A stretch of 64,000 nucleotides of DNA, from positions 1-64,000 of the forward strand of contig NZ_LDJJ01000010.1 of NCBI RefSeq assembly GCF_001431465.1, given 5' to 3'. The notes under the pieces were generated by a model. The model had not been told where the DNA came from and searched no databases. It saw only the letters and a program-made list of their open reading frames with translations. Positions 18,589 through 29,453 of this stretch are shown one piece after another (the first letter of the stretch is position 1; each line of letters begins with the position of its first letter). This stretch comes from Stenotrophomonas terrae. GTDB lineage: Bacteria; Pseudomonadota; Gammaproteobacteria; Xanthomonadales; Xanthomonadaceae. The translations under genes and the position numbers were made by a program.

Positions 18589-18616
18589 AACAAGGGCGCC
18601 AATCGGCGCCCTTGTT
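18589..18616. terminator. Bidirectional rho-independent terminator
   Basis: A perfect 12-bp stem AACAAGGGCGCC / GGCGCCCTTGTT with loop AATC. It sits between the convergent ankyrin gene (plus) and lipoprotein gene (minus). The 3' side reads TTGTTGTGT and, on the minus strand, TTGTTTTCAA, so it can serve both. Confidence 0.8.
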
Positions 18617-18637
18617 GTGTCAGCTCACGCGCAGGAC

Positions 18638-19069
18638 TTACTTGCCTGCGCCCGGTGGTACCCAGATCGCCACGCCGGCGGCGCGCTTCTGCTGGGTGGG
18701 GATGCCGACGCTGAGGCCACCGGCGGTATGGCGGCCAAAACTGCCCGCACCCACCGACATGCCAACCGGCGAGCCACCGGCGCCCACGCCCATCAGGATC
18801 ACGCCGTTGGCGCCGAGTGCAGCGGCCTCGCGCTTGAGCCGGGCAATGGCGGCATCGGTCTGGCCCTGGGTGCCAAAGCCGACTGCGCTGGAGGATTCAA
18901 GCTGGGCGATCTCCACCGAACCGGCCGGTGGGGTGGAATAGATCTGTACGCTGGCCGGGTCCACCGGCGCGCGCGCCTGGCCCAGCATGACCTTGGAGGT
19001 GCTGGCGCAACCGCCCACGGCCAAGCTGGCGCCAAGGGCGAGAGCAGCAATAGCGAGTGCAGGTTTCAT
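18638..19069 (-). CDS. Small lipoprotein, YbjQ/RcsF-like region
   Basis: 143 aa with a lipoprotein signal peptide: hydrophobic stretch then lipobox VGGC, so Cys20 or thereabouts is the lipid-modified residue, with Ala next (no inner-membrane Asp retention signal). The middle (VQIYSTPPAGSVEIAQLES ... AAALGANGVIL) resembles the small alpha/beta domain shared by YbjQ-type and RcsF proteins; the C-terminus is Gly-rich. It is likely outer-membrane anchored. The role is unknown. Confidence 0.65.
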   Translation of the reverse strand: MKPALAIAALALGASLAVGGCASTSKVMLGQARAPVDPASVQIYSTPPAGSVEIAQLESSSAVGFGTQGQTDAAIARLKREAAALGANGVILMGVGAGGSPVGMSVGAGSFGRHTAGGLSVGIPTQQKRAAGVAIWVPPGAGK

Positions 19070-19212
19070 GGTTTCACTCCCCGGTGATCGTTAATTGCGG
19101 ATGATCCATGGCGACGGCTGAATCAGTCGAGAACTTCCGGCCAGCGCGAGGGCCTTTTGCTTCGCACCTGTTCCCGGCTATCTTGCAGTCTGTATTTGGT
19201 GGAGGAAAGCAC

Positions 19213-19461
19213 ATGGGGCTGATCAGCCTGATTTGGGGAATTATTGCCCTGTTGTGGATGATTCTGGCTTTTATTCCGCTATTGGGCTGGGGCAACTGGG
19301 TTCTGATCCCGTTCGCGGCGGTGGGCGCGATCATCGCCGCCATCGGCCTGCTGTTCACCCATGCCAGCAAGCGCGGCCGGGCCAAGACCGGCCTGCTGCT
19401 CAACGCGATTGTCATTGTTGTGGGCGTGATCCGCCTGAGCATAGGCGGTGGCATCATCTGA
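19213..19461 (+). CDS. Small inner-membrane protein (82 aa)
   Basis: 82 aa with three hydrophobic segments (about residues 2-22, 25-45 and 62-80) separated by a short basic loop (HASKRGRAKTG). The start is the ATG at 19213, seven bases after GGAGGA; the longer open frame upstream lacks an SD. No family recognised. Confidence 0.65.
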   Translation: MGLISLIWGIIALLWMILAFIPLLGWGNWVLIPFAAVGAIIAAIGLLFTHASKRGRAKTGLLLNAIVIVVGVIRLSIGGGII

Positions 19462-19571
19462 TACGGGGCGGGGCAGGGGCCGGCGTGGTACAGCCGGGGG
19501 GCGTAAAATAACGGGGCTGGCCGGAGGCCCTCCGGCGCCCTTTGCCTGTTGCAGGCAGCTTCCGCTTCCCG

Positions 19572-21505
<1,934 letters not shown>

Positions 21506-21506
21506 G

Positions 21507-21782
21507 ATGAATGTTCCCGGTCTTGAGGGCTACAACTGGGCGGTGTGGCTGATTGGCGTGCTGGTGTTCGCCGTGGTGATCGGCGTGTTCATTGCCGCCA
21601 TCGTGCGCGCCGGCAAGCGTCCACCGCAGCTGCATTCCGCCGCCGAGCGGCTGCAGCGCGAGGCAGGGCAGGGTACGGATGTGCAGGCCAAGCTGCGCGA
21701 GCTGGATCTGCGCAGGCAGGGCGGGCAGATCAGTGAGACCGATTACGAGGCGATGCGCGCTGCGGTGTTGGCGGGGAAGTAG
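21507..21782 (+). CDS. Small membrane protein with SHOCT-like tail
   Basis: 91 aa with one membrane helix (about residues 12-34) and a soluble tail. The last 30 residues (LRELDLRRQGGQISETDYEAMRAAVLAG) resemble the short SHOCT-type C-terminal domain. The ATG is one base past the hemB stop, so it is translated from the hemB message. Function unknown. Confidence 0.65.
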   Translation: MNVPGLEGYNWAVWLIGVLVFAVVIGVFIAAIVRAGKRPPQLHSAAERLQREAGQGTDVQAKLRELDLRRQGGQISETDYEAMRAAVLAGK

Positions 21783-21858
21783 GTTTTGCACGTTCTGCCG
21801 CGTTGGCGCGACGGCGTTTGCAGGTTTGCTGGTGCTGGAAGCTTTGGAGCAGGAGCAC

Positions 21859-21959
21859 CCCTCCCCAACCCTCCCCTTGGCCTGCGGCCAAAGGGAGGGG
21901 GCTGATCGCTTGTCTCCCTCCCTTTCGCGTAGCGAAGGGGAGGGCCGGGGAGGGGTGAG
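21859..21959. repeat. C/T-rich hairpin elements, two copies
   Basis: Two inverted copies of the CCCTCCCCAACCCTCCCC ... AAAGGGAGGGGG element lie back to back here (about 21859-21901 and 21916-21955). The inner arms use different linker bases (TTGGCCTGCGGCC and TTTCGCGTAGCGAA). The block sits between convergent genes and could act as an mRNA end. Related copies occur near 184, 26322, 27601, 29748, 36061, 49076 and 59657. Confidence 0.7.
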
Positions 21960-21980
21960 CTTTTGCTGCAGCCCGCCGCC

Positions 21981-22859
21981 TCAACGGCAGGAATCATCCC
22001 CATCAACCACCGGCGCTTTCATCCGGTACAGGTCCATGCCGCCCGCCCGTGGCGCCCGTGCCTTGCCGCTGAGCACCAGCTCTCCGGGCTTGTTGGCATC
22101 GATCAGCGCGCCACGCGTATCGCTGTCGGCAGTGTTGAACGATAGATCCAGCAAGTACGGCTGGGCCCACTGACCCTGCCGGCACTGTGACAGCCACAGC
22201 TGGGTTCCGCCCTGCGCATTGCTGCGGGCGACGACCACGCCGCGCCCGCCGCCCAGCCAGCTTGCGTCCACTTCGTCGGCAGGCGTGTTGATCCCGGCCA
22301 GGGCGGCCACGGCGGTAAAGCCTTCACCACCGGCCCGCGCCTGCCACAGATCCCAACCGCCGCTGCCGCCGCCGCGATTGCTGGCAAACAACAGCCGGCC
22401 ATCGTCGGCCAGCGCCGGCGAGCGCTCGTCCTGCCGGGTATTGATGGCCGGGCCCAGATTCTGCGGCGCGCCCAGGCTGCCATCGGCGGCTACCGCCGCC
22501 CGATACAGATCCAGGCCGCCATGCCCGCCCTTGCGGTTGGAGGCGAAGTACAGCCAGTGCCCGTCGTTGCTGAGGAAAGGGTCCAGCTCGTCGGCGCTGC
22601 TGTTCAAGGCCAGCGGCTGCGGGTCGGTCCAGCGCTTGTCCTGCAGCCGCGCCTGCCACAGGTCCCAGCCACCGGCACCGCCGGGGCGGGTGCTGGCCCA
22701 GATGATGCGTTGGCCGTCGCCCGACAGCGTGGCCCGGATTTCATCGGCACCGGTGGAGACTATCCCCATGCCTTCGATGCCGAACTCGGAAAGCGCCGAG
22801 GCGATCGGGGTAAAGGGTAAACTCAGGCTCAGCGCGAGCAGCAAACGTCGGGTCCGCAT
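21981..22859 (-). CDS. Secreted PD40/TolB-like beta-propeller protein
   Basis: 292 aa with a signal peptide ending near residue 22 (IASA). It is followed by at least four repeats of the WD40-like PD40 type, each with a D-E-x-x-xxLSxDG...I-x-F-A-S-x-R core and GGxDLW/Y (for example near residues 40, 90, 140 and 185). Such propellers are found in TolB and in outer-membrane-associated periplasmic proteins. No enzyme residues can be pointed out. It is divergent from aroE, with about 50 bases between them. Confidence 0.75.
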   Translation of the reverse strand: MRTRRLLLALSLSLPFTPIASALSEFGIEGMGIVSTGADEIRATLSGDGQRIIWASTRPGGAGGWDLWQARLQDKRWTDPQPLALNSSADELDPFLSNDGHWLYFASNRKGGHGGLDLYRAAVAADGSLGAPQNLGPAINTRQDERSPALADDGRLLFASNRGGGSGGWDLWQARAGGEGFTAVAALAGINTPADEVDASWLGGGRGVVVARSNAQGGTQLWLSQCRQGQWAQPYLLDLSFNTADSDTRGALIDANKPGELVLSGKARAPRAGGMDLYRMKAPVVDGDDSCR

Positions 22860-22911
22860 AAGGGTCCAGTCAGCAAAGTCGCGTCCAGTCTAGGTCATGC
22901 AGAGGATCCCA

Positions 22912-23760
22912 ATGAGCGCACCACGCTACGCAGTTTTCGGCCAGCCCATCGCCCATTCGCAGTCGCCGCGCATCCAGTCCGCGTTCGGCAAGGCCCATGG
23001 CATCGAGGTGGACTACCGCGCCATCGAGGCCTCGCCGGAAGAGTTCGCTGCGGCGCTGGAAGCCTTTGCCGCTGACGGTGGCGTTGGCGCCAATGTGACG
23101 CTGCCGCACAAGGAAGCCGCCTTCGCTCTGTGTGCCACCACCACCTCGCGCGCGCACCGCGCCGGTGCGGTCAACACCTTGCTGCGCAAGGGCGAGCGCT
23201 GGCACGGCGACAATACCGACGGCATCGGTCTGGTGCGTGATCTCACCGGCCGCCACGGCCTGGACCTGCGCGGCCGCCGGGTGCTGCTGCTCGGTGCCGG
23301 TGGCGCTGCACGCGGTGTGGCGCCGGCGTTGCTGGATGCCGGCATCCTCGAGCTGATCGTGGTCAACCGCTCGCCTGAGCGTGCCGACGCACTGGTCGAT
23401 GCGATGAGCGAACCCGGCCGCGTCATTTCCGCGTACTGGGATGCGCTGCGCGAACAGGGCGATTTCGAATTGATCATCAATGCCACCTCGGCCGCACGCG
23501 GCGAGGGCAACGGTTTCAACCTGCCGCTGTCGCTGGTCAACAGCATGACCACGGCGGTGGACCTGAACTACGGCGAGGCATCGATCCCGTTCCTGGCCTG
23601 GGCGCGCGCGGCCGGCTGCCGCAACAGCTTCGATGGCCTGGGCATGCTGGTGGAACAGGCGGCCGAGAGCTTCCAGCAATGGCATGGCATGCGCCCGGAA
23701 ACCGATGCGATCTATACCGAGCTGCGTGGCCGCGACGCGCTGCTGGTCACCGCGGACTGA
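22912..23760 (+). CDS. aroE: Shikimate dehydrogenase
   Basis: 282 aa. It reduces 3-dehydroshikimate to shikimate with [18 protein letters not shown] at the N-terminus, NVTLPHKE (catalytic Lys, near residue 65) and GAGGAARG (NADP site, near residue 130) are all present. The start is ATG 22912, six bases after AGAGGA; the in-frame ATG at 22897 lies upstream of that SD. It supplies the pathway that ends in chorismate, the substrate of the chorismatase at 4251. Confidence 0.95.
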   Translation: MSAPRYAVFGQPIAHSQSPRIQSAFGKAHGIEVDYRAIEASPEEFAAALEAFAADGGVGANVTLPHKEAAFALCATTTSRAHRAGAVNTLLRKGERWHGDNTDGIGLVRDLTGRHGLDLRGRRVLLLGAGGAARGVAPALLDAGILELIVVNRSPERADALVDAMSEPGRVISAYWDALREQGDFELIINATSAARGEGNGFNLPLSLVNSMTTAVDLNYGEASIPFLAWARAAGCRNSFDGLGMLVEQAAESFQQWHGMRPETDAIYTELRGRDALLVTAD

Positions 23761-23769
23761 GGCCGGCCC

Positions 23770-24126
23770 ATGCAACCCACGGAATTGTTGACCACCTTGC
23801 TGGTTTCCATCGGCTACCGCCTGCCGATCCTGATTGCCCTCGGCGTGGCGTTGGTGATGCTGCTCGATACCCCGCGCGGCAAGGTGCGCAGCGTGGCCAT
23901 GTCGGCGCTGGCCTTGCTGCTGGTGGTCACCATGATTGGCGGCGTGCTGAGCGCCTTGCCCTTGCTGCTCGTCGCAGCTGGCAAGTACAGCAGTGCGGGC
24001 TCGATGAATACGCTGCTGATGGTTGGCTATATCGCGTTGTCGCTGATGGAAGCAGTGGGCTACATCATGCTGGCCTGGGCGCTCGTGCAGGCTCTGCGGC
24101 GGCCGCAGGCCCCCGGCAAAGCCTGA
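23770..24126 (+). CDS. Small polytopic membrane protein
   Basis: 118 aa with three or four membrane helices (about residues 15-32, 43-70 and 80-108) and almost no soluble part. It follows aroE by nine bases and is likely co-transcribed. No family recognised. Confidence 0.65.
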   Translation: MQPTELLTTLLVSIGYRLPILIALGVALVMLLDTPRGKVRSVAMSALALLLVVTMIGGVLSALPLLLVAAGKYSSAGSMNTLLMVGYIALSLMEAVGYIMLAWALVQALRRPQAPGKA

Positions 24127-24200
24127 GCCGGCAACGCATTCGGTGAATGCGGGCGGGTATGGGAAAATACCCGCCTTGATTGAGCTGCGGGCAGGTTGGC

Positions 24201-26300
24201 GTGACGGAAAAAGTAGAAGCACCACGGGCGCTGACCGAGGACATCAAAACCGGCATCCGTGACGCTTACAGCAAGCTGCAGGCGAACACGCCCGGCTTCA
24301 GCACGCGCCGTTCGCAGAGCCAGATGATCGGTGTGGTGTCGCGCGCGCTGGGGACCGGCGGTGTTGGCGTGGTGGAAGCGCCCACCGGCGTCGGCAAGAG
24401 CCTGGGCTATCTGACCGCAGGTGTGCCGATCGCATTGGCCAGCAAGAAGAAGCTGGTGATCAGCACCGGTACCGTGGCCTTGCAGTCGCAGCTGGTCGAA
24501 CGCGACATCCCCAACTTCCTCAAGTCCACTGGCCTGCAGGCGACGGTGGCGCTGGCCAAGGGCCGCACCCGTTACCTATGCACGCGCAACGCCGCCGAAG
24601 CGCAGGGCGAAGGCGTGCAGGAGGGCATGTTCGGCGATGACGTGCAGCTCTACGACCGGCCGTTGGCACCCATTGAAATGGACGTTGCCGAGAAGCTGAC
24701 CAAGGCCTTCATCGAAGGGCGTTGGAACGGTGACCTGGACAACGCCCCGGAAAACGTCACCCCCACGCTGCGCATGCGCATCACCACGCCGGCCTCGGCC
24801 TGCGCCGGCCGTCGCTGCGCCTATTCGTCGCAATGCCCGGTGCTGCGCGCGCGCACCGAAGTACGTGATGCACAGATCATCGTCACCAACCATGCGCTGC
24901 TGTTGTCGGCCCTGTCATTGGGCGACAGCGACAGCGGCCAGCCGCTGATTGCAGCGCCTGGCGAAATGCTGCTGGTGCTGGACGAAGGCCACCATATCGG
25001 CAACGTCGCCATCGACCAGGGTGCGGCCAACCTGCCGCTGGACGACATGGCCAAACGCACCAGCCGCCTGCAGATCCTGATCGCCGGCGCCTATCGCGCG
25101 GTGGACAAGGACAAGCTCGGCAACCTGTTGCCCAACGAAGCTATCGATGTGGCATCGCGGGTCAGCAAGCTGCTCAAGGCCTTCCGCGATGACATCGGCA
25201 ACGTGTGGATTCCGCAGCCCGATGACCGCGAGCCGATGTGGCGCGCTGCCAACGGCCGCCTGCCCGAGTCCTGGCGCCAGCCGATCGAAGTACTGGCCGA
25301 TGAAACCCGCACTCTGCTCAACTGGGCCACCGCAGCTGCTTCGGCGGTGGCCAAGGGCAAGCAGGACGACCCTGCGGTCGAGCGCCTGCAACGCAACCTG
25401 GGCATGGCCCAGGAGATGATCGAGCAGCAGTACAACCTGTGGGCAGGTTGGCGCCGCGAGGACAAGGAAGGCCAGCCACCGATCGCGCGCTGGGTGACGA
25501 TGTCGCGCGACGGCGACTACATCCTGCATTGCTCGCCGGTGTCGGCGGCGATGGTGCTGCGCAAGCTGCTGTGGGACGAAGTGGACTCAGTGGTGATGAC
25601 CTCGGCCACGCTTACCGGCGGCGGTGATTTCCAGTCGCTGGCGATCGACAACGGCATTCCGGAAGAAGCGGAGATGGTGTCGCTCGCTTCGCCGTTCGAC
25701 CTGCCAAACCAGGCCGAGTTGATCGTGCCGCAGTTCCCGGTGACGCCGGATGACCGCGAGCGTCATCCCAAGGAAGTAGCCAAGTACCTGGCCGCCGAAC
25801 TGGATTGGGACAAGGGCAGCATGGTGTTGTTCACCTCGCGCTGGAAGATGGAAAAAGTGGCCGAGCTGATGCCGGCAACACTGCGCAAGAAGGTGCTGGT
25901 GCAGGGCGATGGCGCCAAGCAGAAGATGATCGACGAGCACATCCGGCGCACCTCGGCGGGTGAGGGTTCGGTGTTGTTCGGTTTGAACTCGTTTGGTGAG
26001 GGCTTGGACCTGCCGGGCGAGGCCTGCACCACGGTGGTGATCACCCAGGTGCCGTTCGCGGTACCGACCGACCCGCAGACTTCGACCTTGAGCGAGTGGT
26101 TCGAGAGCCGCGGCTTGAACTCGTTCAACCTGATCGCGATCCCGCATGCGCTGCGCACCTTGACCCAGTTTTCGGGGCGCTTGATCCGTACCTCGACCGA
26201 TACCGGGCGGGTGATCATTCTGGATTCGCGCTTGCTCACGCGCCGGTATGGCAAGCGCATCATTGATTCGTTGCCGCCGTTCAAGCGGGTTATTGGTTGA
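24201..26300 (+). CDS. dinG: ATP-dependent DNA helicase DinG
   Basis: 699-aa superfamily 2, XPD-like 5'-3' helicase. Walker A is APTGVGKS (near residue 63), the DEAH-type box is DEGHH (near residue 262), and Cys residues in RYLCTRN, SACAGRRC and SSQC can form the iron-sulphur cluster. FSGRLIRTSTDTGRV near residue 660 is motif VI. It unwinds R-loops, D-loops and other structures in repair and replication-transcription conflicts. The start is taken as GTG 24201 (MTEKVEAP), with GCAGG upstream. Confidence 0.93.
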   Translation: MTEKVEAPRALTEDIKTGIRDAYSKLQANTPGFSTRRSQSQMIGVVSRALGTGGVGVVEAPTGVGKSLGYLTAGVPIALASKKKLVISTGTVALQSQLVERDIPNFLKSTGLQATVALAKGRTRYLCTRNAAEAQGEGVQEGMFGDDVQLYDRPLAPIEMDVAEKLTKAFIEGRWNGDLDNAPENVTPTLRMRITTPASACAGRRCAYSSQCPVLRARTEVRDAQIIVTNHALLLSALSLGDSDSGQPLIAAPGEMLLVLDEGHHIGNVAIDQGAANLPLDDMAKRTSRLQILIAGAYRAVDKDKLGNLLPNEAIDVASRVSKLLKAFRDDIGNVWIPQPDDREPMWRAANGRLPESWRQPIEVLADETRTLLNWATAAASAVAKGKQDDPAVERLQRNLGMAQEMIEQQYNLWAGWRREDKEGQPPIARWVTMSRDGDYILHCSPVSAAMVLRKLLWDEVDSVVMTSATLTGGGDFQSLAIDNGIPEEAEMVSLASPFDLPNQAELIVPQFPVTPDDRERHPKEVAKYLAAELDWDKGSMVLFTSRWKMEKVAELMPATLRKKVLVQGDGAKQKMIDEHIRRTSAGEGSVLFGLNSFGEGLDLPGEACTTVVITQVPFAVPTDPQTSTLSEWFESRGLNSFNLIAIPHALRTLTQFSGRLIRTSTDTGRVIILDSRLLTRRYGKRIIDSLPPFKRVIG

Positions 26301-26321
26301 GGCAGGAGGCTGCGCCTCCGT

Positions 26322-26373
26322 CCCCTCTCCCCAACCCCTCTCCCTTTACGGGAGAGGGGTTGGGGAGAGGGGG
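26322..26373. repeat. C/T-rich perfect hairpin
   Basis: The left arm CCCCTCTCCCCAACCCCTCT continues to about 26344 and is exactly complementary to the arm beginning near 26350, with a TTTACG loop. The perfect stem of about 22 bp starts 21 bases after the dinG stop. It may end or stabilise the dinG transcript. Confidence 0.75.
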
Positions 26374-26443
26374 AATCTTCCAGCTGGCGCAACCCTCCGC
26401 CAACCCGTAAAGTTCGCCGCCTTTCCTTGGATCCCGACCCCCA

Positions 26444-26854
26444 ATGGCCACTCCCCACGCCGCCTTTCTCTGGACAGCACAGCTACAGCGCCTGCAGCAG
26501 CGGGATAGTGCACTGCCCATGTTCGCTGCCGAAGACAAAGCGCTGACCGCTGCGGGGCAGGCACTGGAGCTGCTGTTGCTGGCCGGCGAGCATTTGCTCA
26601 AGGCAGACACAGACGTTGGTCTGGTCGCCGACGAGTTGCGCCGCTTCCAGAAGTTCGCGCCACCGGGACGTCCGTCGGTACAGATCGTGCAGTTGCGTCG
26701 GCAGCAGTCGACGGTGCAACAAGCGCAGCGAGTGGCCAGGCAGGCATTCATTCGCAACGCCGATAGCTTTGCGCGCGCGATTGCGCTGGAGGTGCCGCAG
26801 AAGTTGGGTGTAGTGGAAACGGTGATGCGCTGGCTGCGCGCAAACCTCGCGTAG
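26444..26854 (+). CDS. Hypothetical protein (136 aa)
   Basis: 136 aa, mostly helical by eye, rich in Gln, Leu and Ala, with no membrane segment or known motif. There is no clear SD before the ATG at 26444. Codon third positions are GC-rich in this frame, which supports coding, but a longer antisense frame also crosses the region. Probably real; function unknown. Confidence 0.5.
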   Translation: MATPHAAFLWTAQLQRLQQRDSALPMFAAEDKALTAAGQALELLLLAGEHLLKADTDVGLVADELRRFQKFAPPGRPSVQIVQLRRQQSTVQQAQRVARQAFIRNADSFARAIALEVPQKLGVVETVMRWLRANLA

Positions 26855-27025
26855 AGCAGTTCTTCAGCTCCCTCCCTTGCGCAAAGCGCAGGGGAGGGGT
26901 GCCTTGGCCGTGGTTCCAGCTTTGGCAGTTGCAGTTGCCCTGGACTTTGACTCACCGGGCCCCTTCTGTAGCGACGGAGCCGGCAGACAAGACCCCGAAC
27001 GGGGCGACGTGCAGGACGCACGTCG

Positions 27026-27059
27026 TTTTTCGACGATACAGGGATGTATCGTCGAAAAA
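27026..27059. repeat. 15-bp stem hairpin in left arm
   Basis: TTTTTCGACGATACA paired with TGTATCGTCGAAAAA, loop GGGA. With T5 on one side and A5 on the other it can end transcription in both directions. The copy at 27458-27491 differs in the loop. Confidence 0.75.
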
Positions 27060-27457
27060 TCCTGACGGCGGAGTGGACCCGCGTCGCGTCGCGTAGCGGC
27101 GTGGGCGCGGAGGCAGGGTGTGCTTGACCAGCCATTCGGCTGTTGAAAAGCGCCTCTTTTGGTTATCTTTTCTTTGCACAAGCAAAGAAAAGTGACTCGC
27201 TCCCCGAAGGGGAGAGAAAGCCTTGGCATTGGCTTCAGTTGTTGCTGTTGCTGTTGCCAAAGCCAAAGCAAAGCCAAAGCAAAGCAAAGCAAAGTGCAGA
27301 CCTTTCGCCCGCCTTCGGCGCGCGAGCACACCTTTCTTTGCTTGTGCAAAGAAAGGTGGCCCAAAGAGGTGCTTTTCAACAGCCGAATGGCTGGTCAAGC
27401 ACACCCTGCCTACGCGCCCTCCGCGCTACGCGCTCCAGGTTCACTCCGCTGCCGGGA

Positions 27458-27491
27458 TTTTTCGACGATACATCCATGTATCGTCGAAAAA
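27458..27491. repeat. 15-bp stem hairpin in right arm
   Basis: Same stem as at 27026 (TTTTTCGACGATACA / TGTATCGTCGAAAAA), loop TCCA. It belongs to the right arm of the large inverted repeat. Confidence 0.75.
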
Positions 27492-27697
27492 CGACGTGCG
27501 TCCTGCACGTCGCCCCATGCGGGGTCTTGTCCGTCAGCTCCGTCGCTGCGGAAGGGGACCCGGTAGATCAAAGGCCGGAGCCAAAGCTGAAGCCGAAGCT
27601 ACCCCTCCCCAGCCCTCCCCTTGCCTGCGGCAAAGGGAGGGGGCTAGAGCAACAGCAACAGCAGGGATCTTCGTTATTGCTTCGGTGCCTTAATGCC

Positions 27698-28078
27698 TTA
27701 GTGCCACAAGCCCAGGATCAAGCCGAACAGCACGAACTGTGCGGTGTGGTAGCCACCATCGATTGCCCACAACTTTCCGCTGCGCTGCGCGAATTGATAG
27801 TTGATGCCGAAGCTCGCCGCGACCATGCCAAAGCCTGCGATCAATCCGCACAGCAAAGCCTTGCGCAGTTCCGGTGCCGGACCGATGAACCAGGCGAACG
27901 CGAACGCCGCAACCAGCGAAAACACGAACGCCACGCCAAATACCTTGCCCGGGTGCCCCTGCGGCACTTCGCCACCGTTTTCACGGTTCCATGCACGGCC
28001 AAACAGCAGCGGTGAATACCACAGCCCGCCCAGCAGAAAGCTCGATACAGCGGCCAGCACCACGGCATAGACGTTCAT
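27698..28078 (-). CDS. DUF1761 membrane protein
   Basis: 126 aa with four membrane helices. The N-terminal VYAVVLAAVSSFLLGGLWYSPLLFG, with its WYSPLLFG turn, is the mark of DUF1761 proteins, which are small inner-membrane proteins of unknown function. It stands alone between the repeat block and the hmp terminator. Confidence 0.8.
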   Translation of the reverse strand: MNVYAVVLAAVSSFLLGGLWYSPLLFGRAWNRENGGEVPQGHPGKVFGVAFVFSLVAAFAFAWFIGPAPELRKALLCGLIAGFGMVAASFGINYQFAQRSGKLWAIDGGYHTAQFVLFGLILGLWH

Positions 28079-28146
28079 GCGTTTCCCCAGAGCAGTGAGC
28101 GATGCCGCATCCTAGCGCCGCCGGAGCTGCTTGCGTAGCAGCGACG

Positions 28147-28180
28147 CAAAAAAGAAGACCGGCGGGTTTCCCCGCCGGCC
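28147..28180 (-). terminator. Rho-independent terminator of hmp
   Basis: On the minus strand an 8-bp stem CCGGCGGG/CCCGCCGG with a GAAA loop is followed by TCTTCTTTTTT. It begins 33 bases past the hmp stop. Confidence 0.85.
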
Positions 28181-28212
28181 TCCTACCTCTCACACGTTTG
28201 CGGCGATGCCGC

Positions 28213-29394
28213 TCAGGCTTCCAGTGCTGCTGCCGGGCCGAAGAACTCATAGTGGCTTTGGGTTTCCGGCACGCCGACATCGCGTAGCAGCTTCTTCACC
28301 TGTGCCATGAACGGCTTCGGCCCGAGGAAGTAGGCCTCGACGTCGCGCTCGGCCGGCAGCCATTGCTCCAGCAGCTCGCGGCTCAGCAAGCCATCGGCAT
28401 CGGCCTTGTCGCCCGGCAGCGCATCGCTGTAGCAGGTGTAGCTGCGCAGCTGCGGGTGCTGCTTCTGTTTGTCGGCGATGAAGTCGCGGAATGCATGCAC
28501 CTGGCCGTTGCGTGCGCAATGGATGAAGTGCACCTGGCGGCCGCTGGCCAGGGCGTGTTCCAGCATCGGCAGGGTCGGGGTGATGCCGACGCCGCCGCTG
28601 ATCAAGGCAATCGGGCGCTCGCCCGCAACCAGGGTGAAATCACCAGCCGGGGCGAACAGCTCCAGTGTGTCGCCGACCTGCACCTTGTCATGCAGGTGGT
28701 TGGAAACCTTGCCCATGTCTTCGCGCTTGACGCTGATGCGGTAGCCGCGGCCATCGGCGGCGCGCGACAGCGAATAATTGCGTCGTACCTCCTGGCCATC
28801 GAGCTGCAGCTTCAAGCCGATGTACTGGCCTGGCTGGAAGTCGACCACTGTGGCGCCATCCACCGGCAGTAGATGGAACGAGGTGATCTCGGCGCTCTCG
28901 CGGACCTTGTCGGCCACACGGAAGCTGCGTGCACCACGCCAGCCGCCCGGTGCGCTTTCGTTGGCGGCATAGGCCGATTCCTCGGCGCCGATCAGCAGGT
29001 CGGCCAGCATCTGGTAGGCCGTGCCCCAGGCATCGATGATTTCGTCGGTGGCAACCTCCGGCCCCAGCACTTCGCGGATGGCGCGCAGCAGGTAGTGGCC
29101 GACGATGGGGTAGTGCTCGGGCAGCACCTGCAGGGCGACGTGCTTGGCCACGATCTGCCCAACCAGGGGACCCAGCGCTTCCAGTCGGTCGATGTTCTTG
29201 GCGTACATCAGCACCGCATTGGCCAGCGCACGCGGTTGGTCGCCGCTGAGCTGGTGGACGGGGTTGAACAGCGGACGCGCCGCATCGCTCTCGGTCAGCA
29301 TCAGCCCGTAGAAATGCTTGGTCAGCGCTTCGCCGCCGGTCTCCAGCAGGGGGATGGTCGCCTTGATGAGGTCACGTTGGGTGGAGCTGAGCAT
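28213..29394 (-). CDS. hmp: Flavohaemoprotein (nitric oxide dioxygenase)
   Basis: 393 aa. It oxidises NO to nitrate with O2 and NAD(P)H in the cytoplasm. It has three domains: a globin with the proximal His in LPEHYPIVGHYLL near residue 85, an FAD domain with RNYSLS near residue 205, and an NAD domain with GGVGITP near residue 270 and the C-terminal YEFFGP. The ATG at 29394 gives the normal N-terminus (MLSSTQRDLIKATIPLL); an in-frame ATG further up lies in the leader. A palindromic FNR-like box lies 60 bp upstream, and a clear terminator follows. Confidence 0.95.
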   Translation of the reverse strand: MLSSTQRDLIKATIPLLETGGEALTKHFYGLMLTESDAARPLFNPVHQLSGDQPRALANAVLMYAKNIDRLEALGPLVGQIVAKHVALQVLPEHYPIVGHYLLRAIREVLGPEVATDEIIDAWGTAYQMLADLLIGAEESAYAANESAPGGWRGARSFRVADKVRESAEITSFHLLPVDGATVVDFQPGQYIGLKLQLDGQEVRRNYSLSRAADGRGYRISVKREDMGKVSNHLHDKVQVGDTLELFAPAGDFTLVAGERPIALISGGVGITPTLPMLEHALASGRQVHFIHCARNGQVHAFRDFIADKQKQHPQLRSYTCYSDALPGDKADADGLLSRELLEQWLPAERDVEAYFLGPKPFMAQVKKLLRDVGVPETQSHYEFFGPAAALEA

Positions 29395-29453
29395 GGTGAG
29401 AGGTTCCTGCTGCGGGGGTGACCACATGTTCCCCTTCACCTGCAGCGTTCTCG

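Larger units (their letters stand above)
26959..27561. repeat. Large imperfect inverted repeat, arms about 230 bp
   Basis: 26959-27190 reappears in reverse complement at about 27327-27561. Shared blocks include CCTTC-GCGACGGAGC, GGGGCGACGTGCAGGACGCA, the hairpin TTCGACGATACA...TGTATCGTCGAA, GGCAGGGTGTGCTTGACCAG, CCATTCGGCTGTTGAAAAGC and TTTCTTTGCACAAGCAAAG. The arms look roughly 85% identical; the differences cluster in a GC-rich stretch in the middle. The loop (about 27191-27326) has a short AAAGCC/AAAGC tract. No transposase or other credible gene is inside. Confidence 0.85.
26855..27697. other. Non-coding repeat block between 26854 and DUF1761 gene
   Basis: This 843-bp stretch has no convincing gene; its open frames do not keep a start, an SD and normal amino-acid composition. 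It holds the large inverted repeat, two 34-bp hairpins, an AAAGC low-complexity tract (about 27256-27295) and a C/T-rich hairpin element at about 27600-27641. Confidence 0.7.

Noticed and set aside
26290-27135. 281-aa minus-strand frame across 26290-27135
   Set aside because: It is split between a C/T-rich hairpin, a probable plus-strand gene and the inverted repeat, with no domain.
27143-28015. 290-aa frame across the inverted repeat
   Set aside because: It runs through hairpins and AAAGC tracts, has no SD, and overlaps the DUF1761 gene on the other strand.
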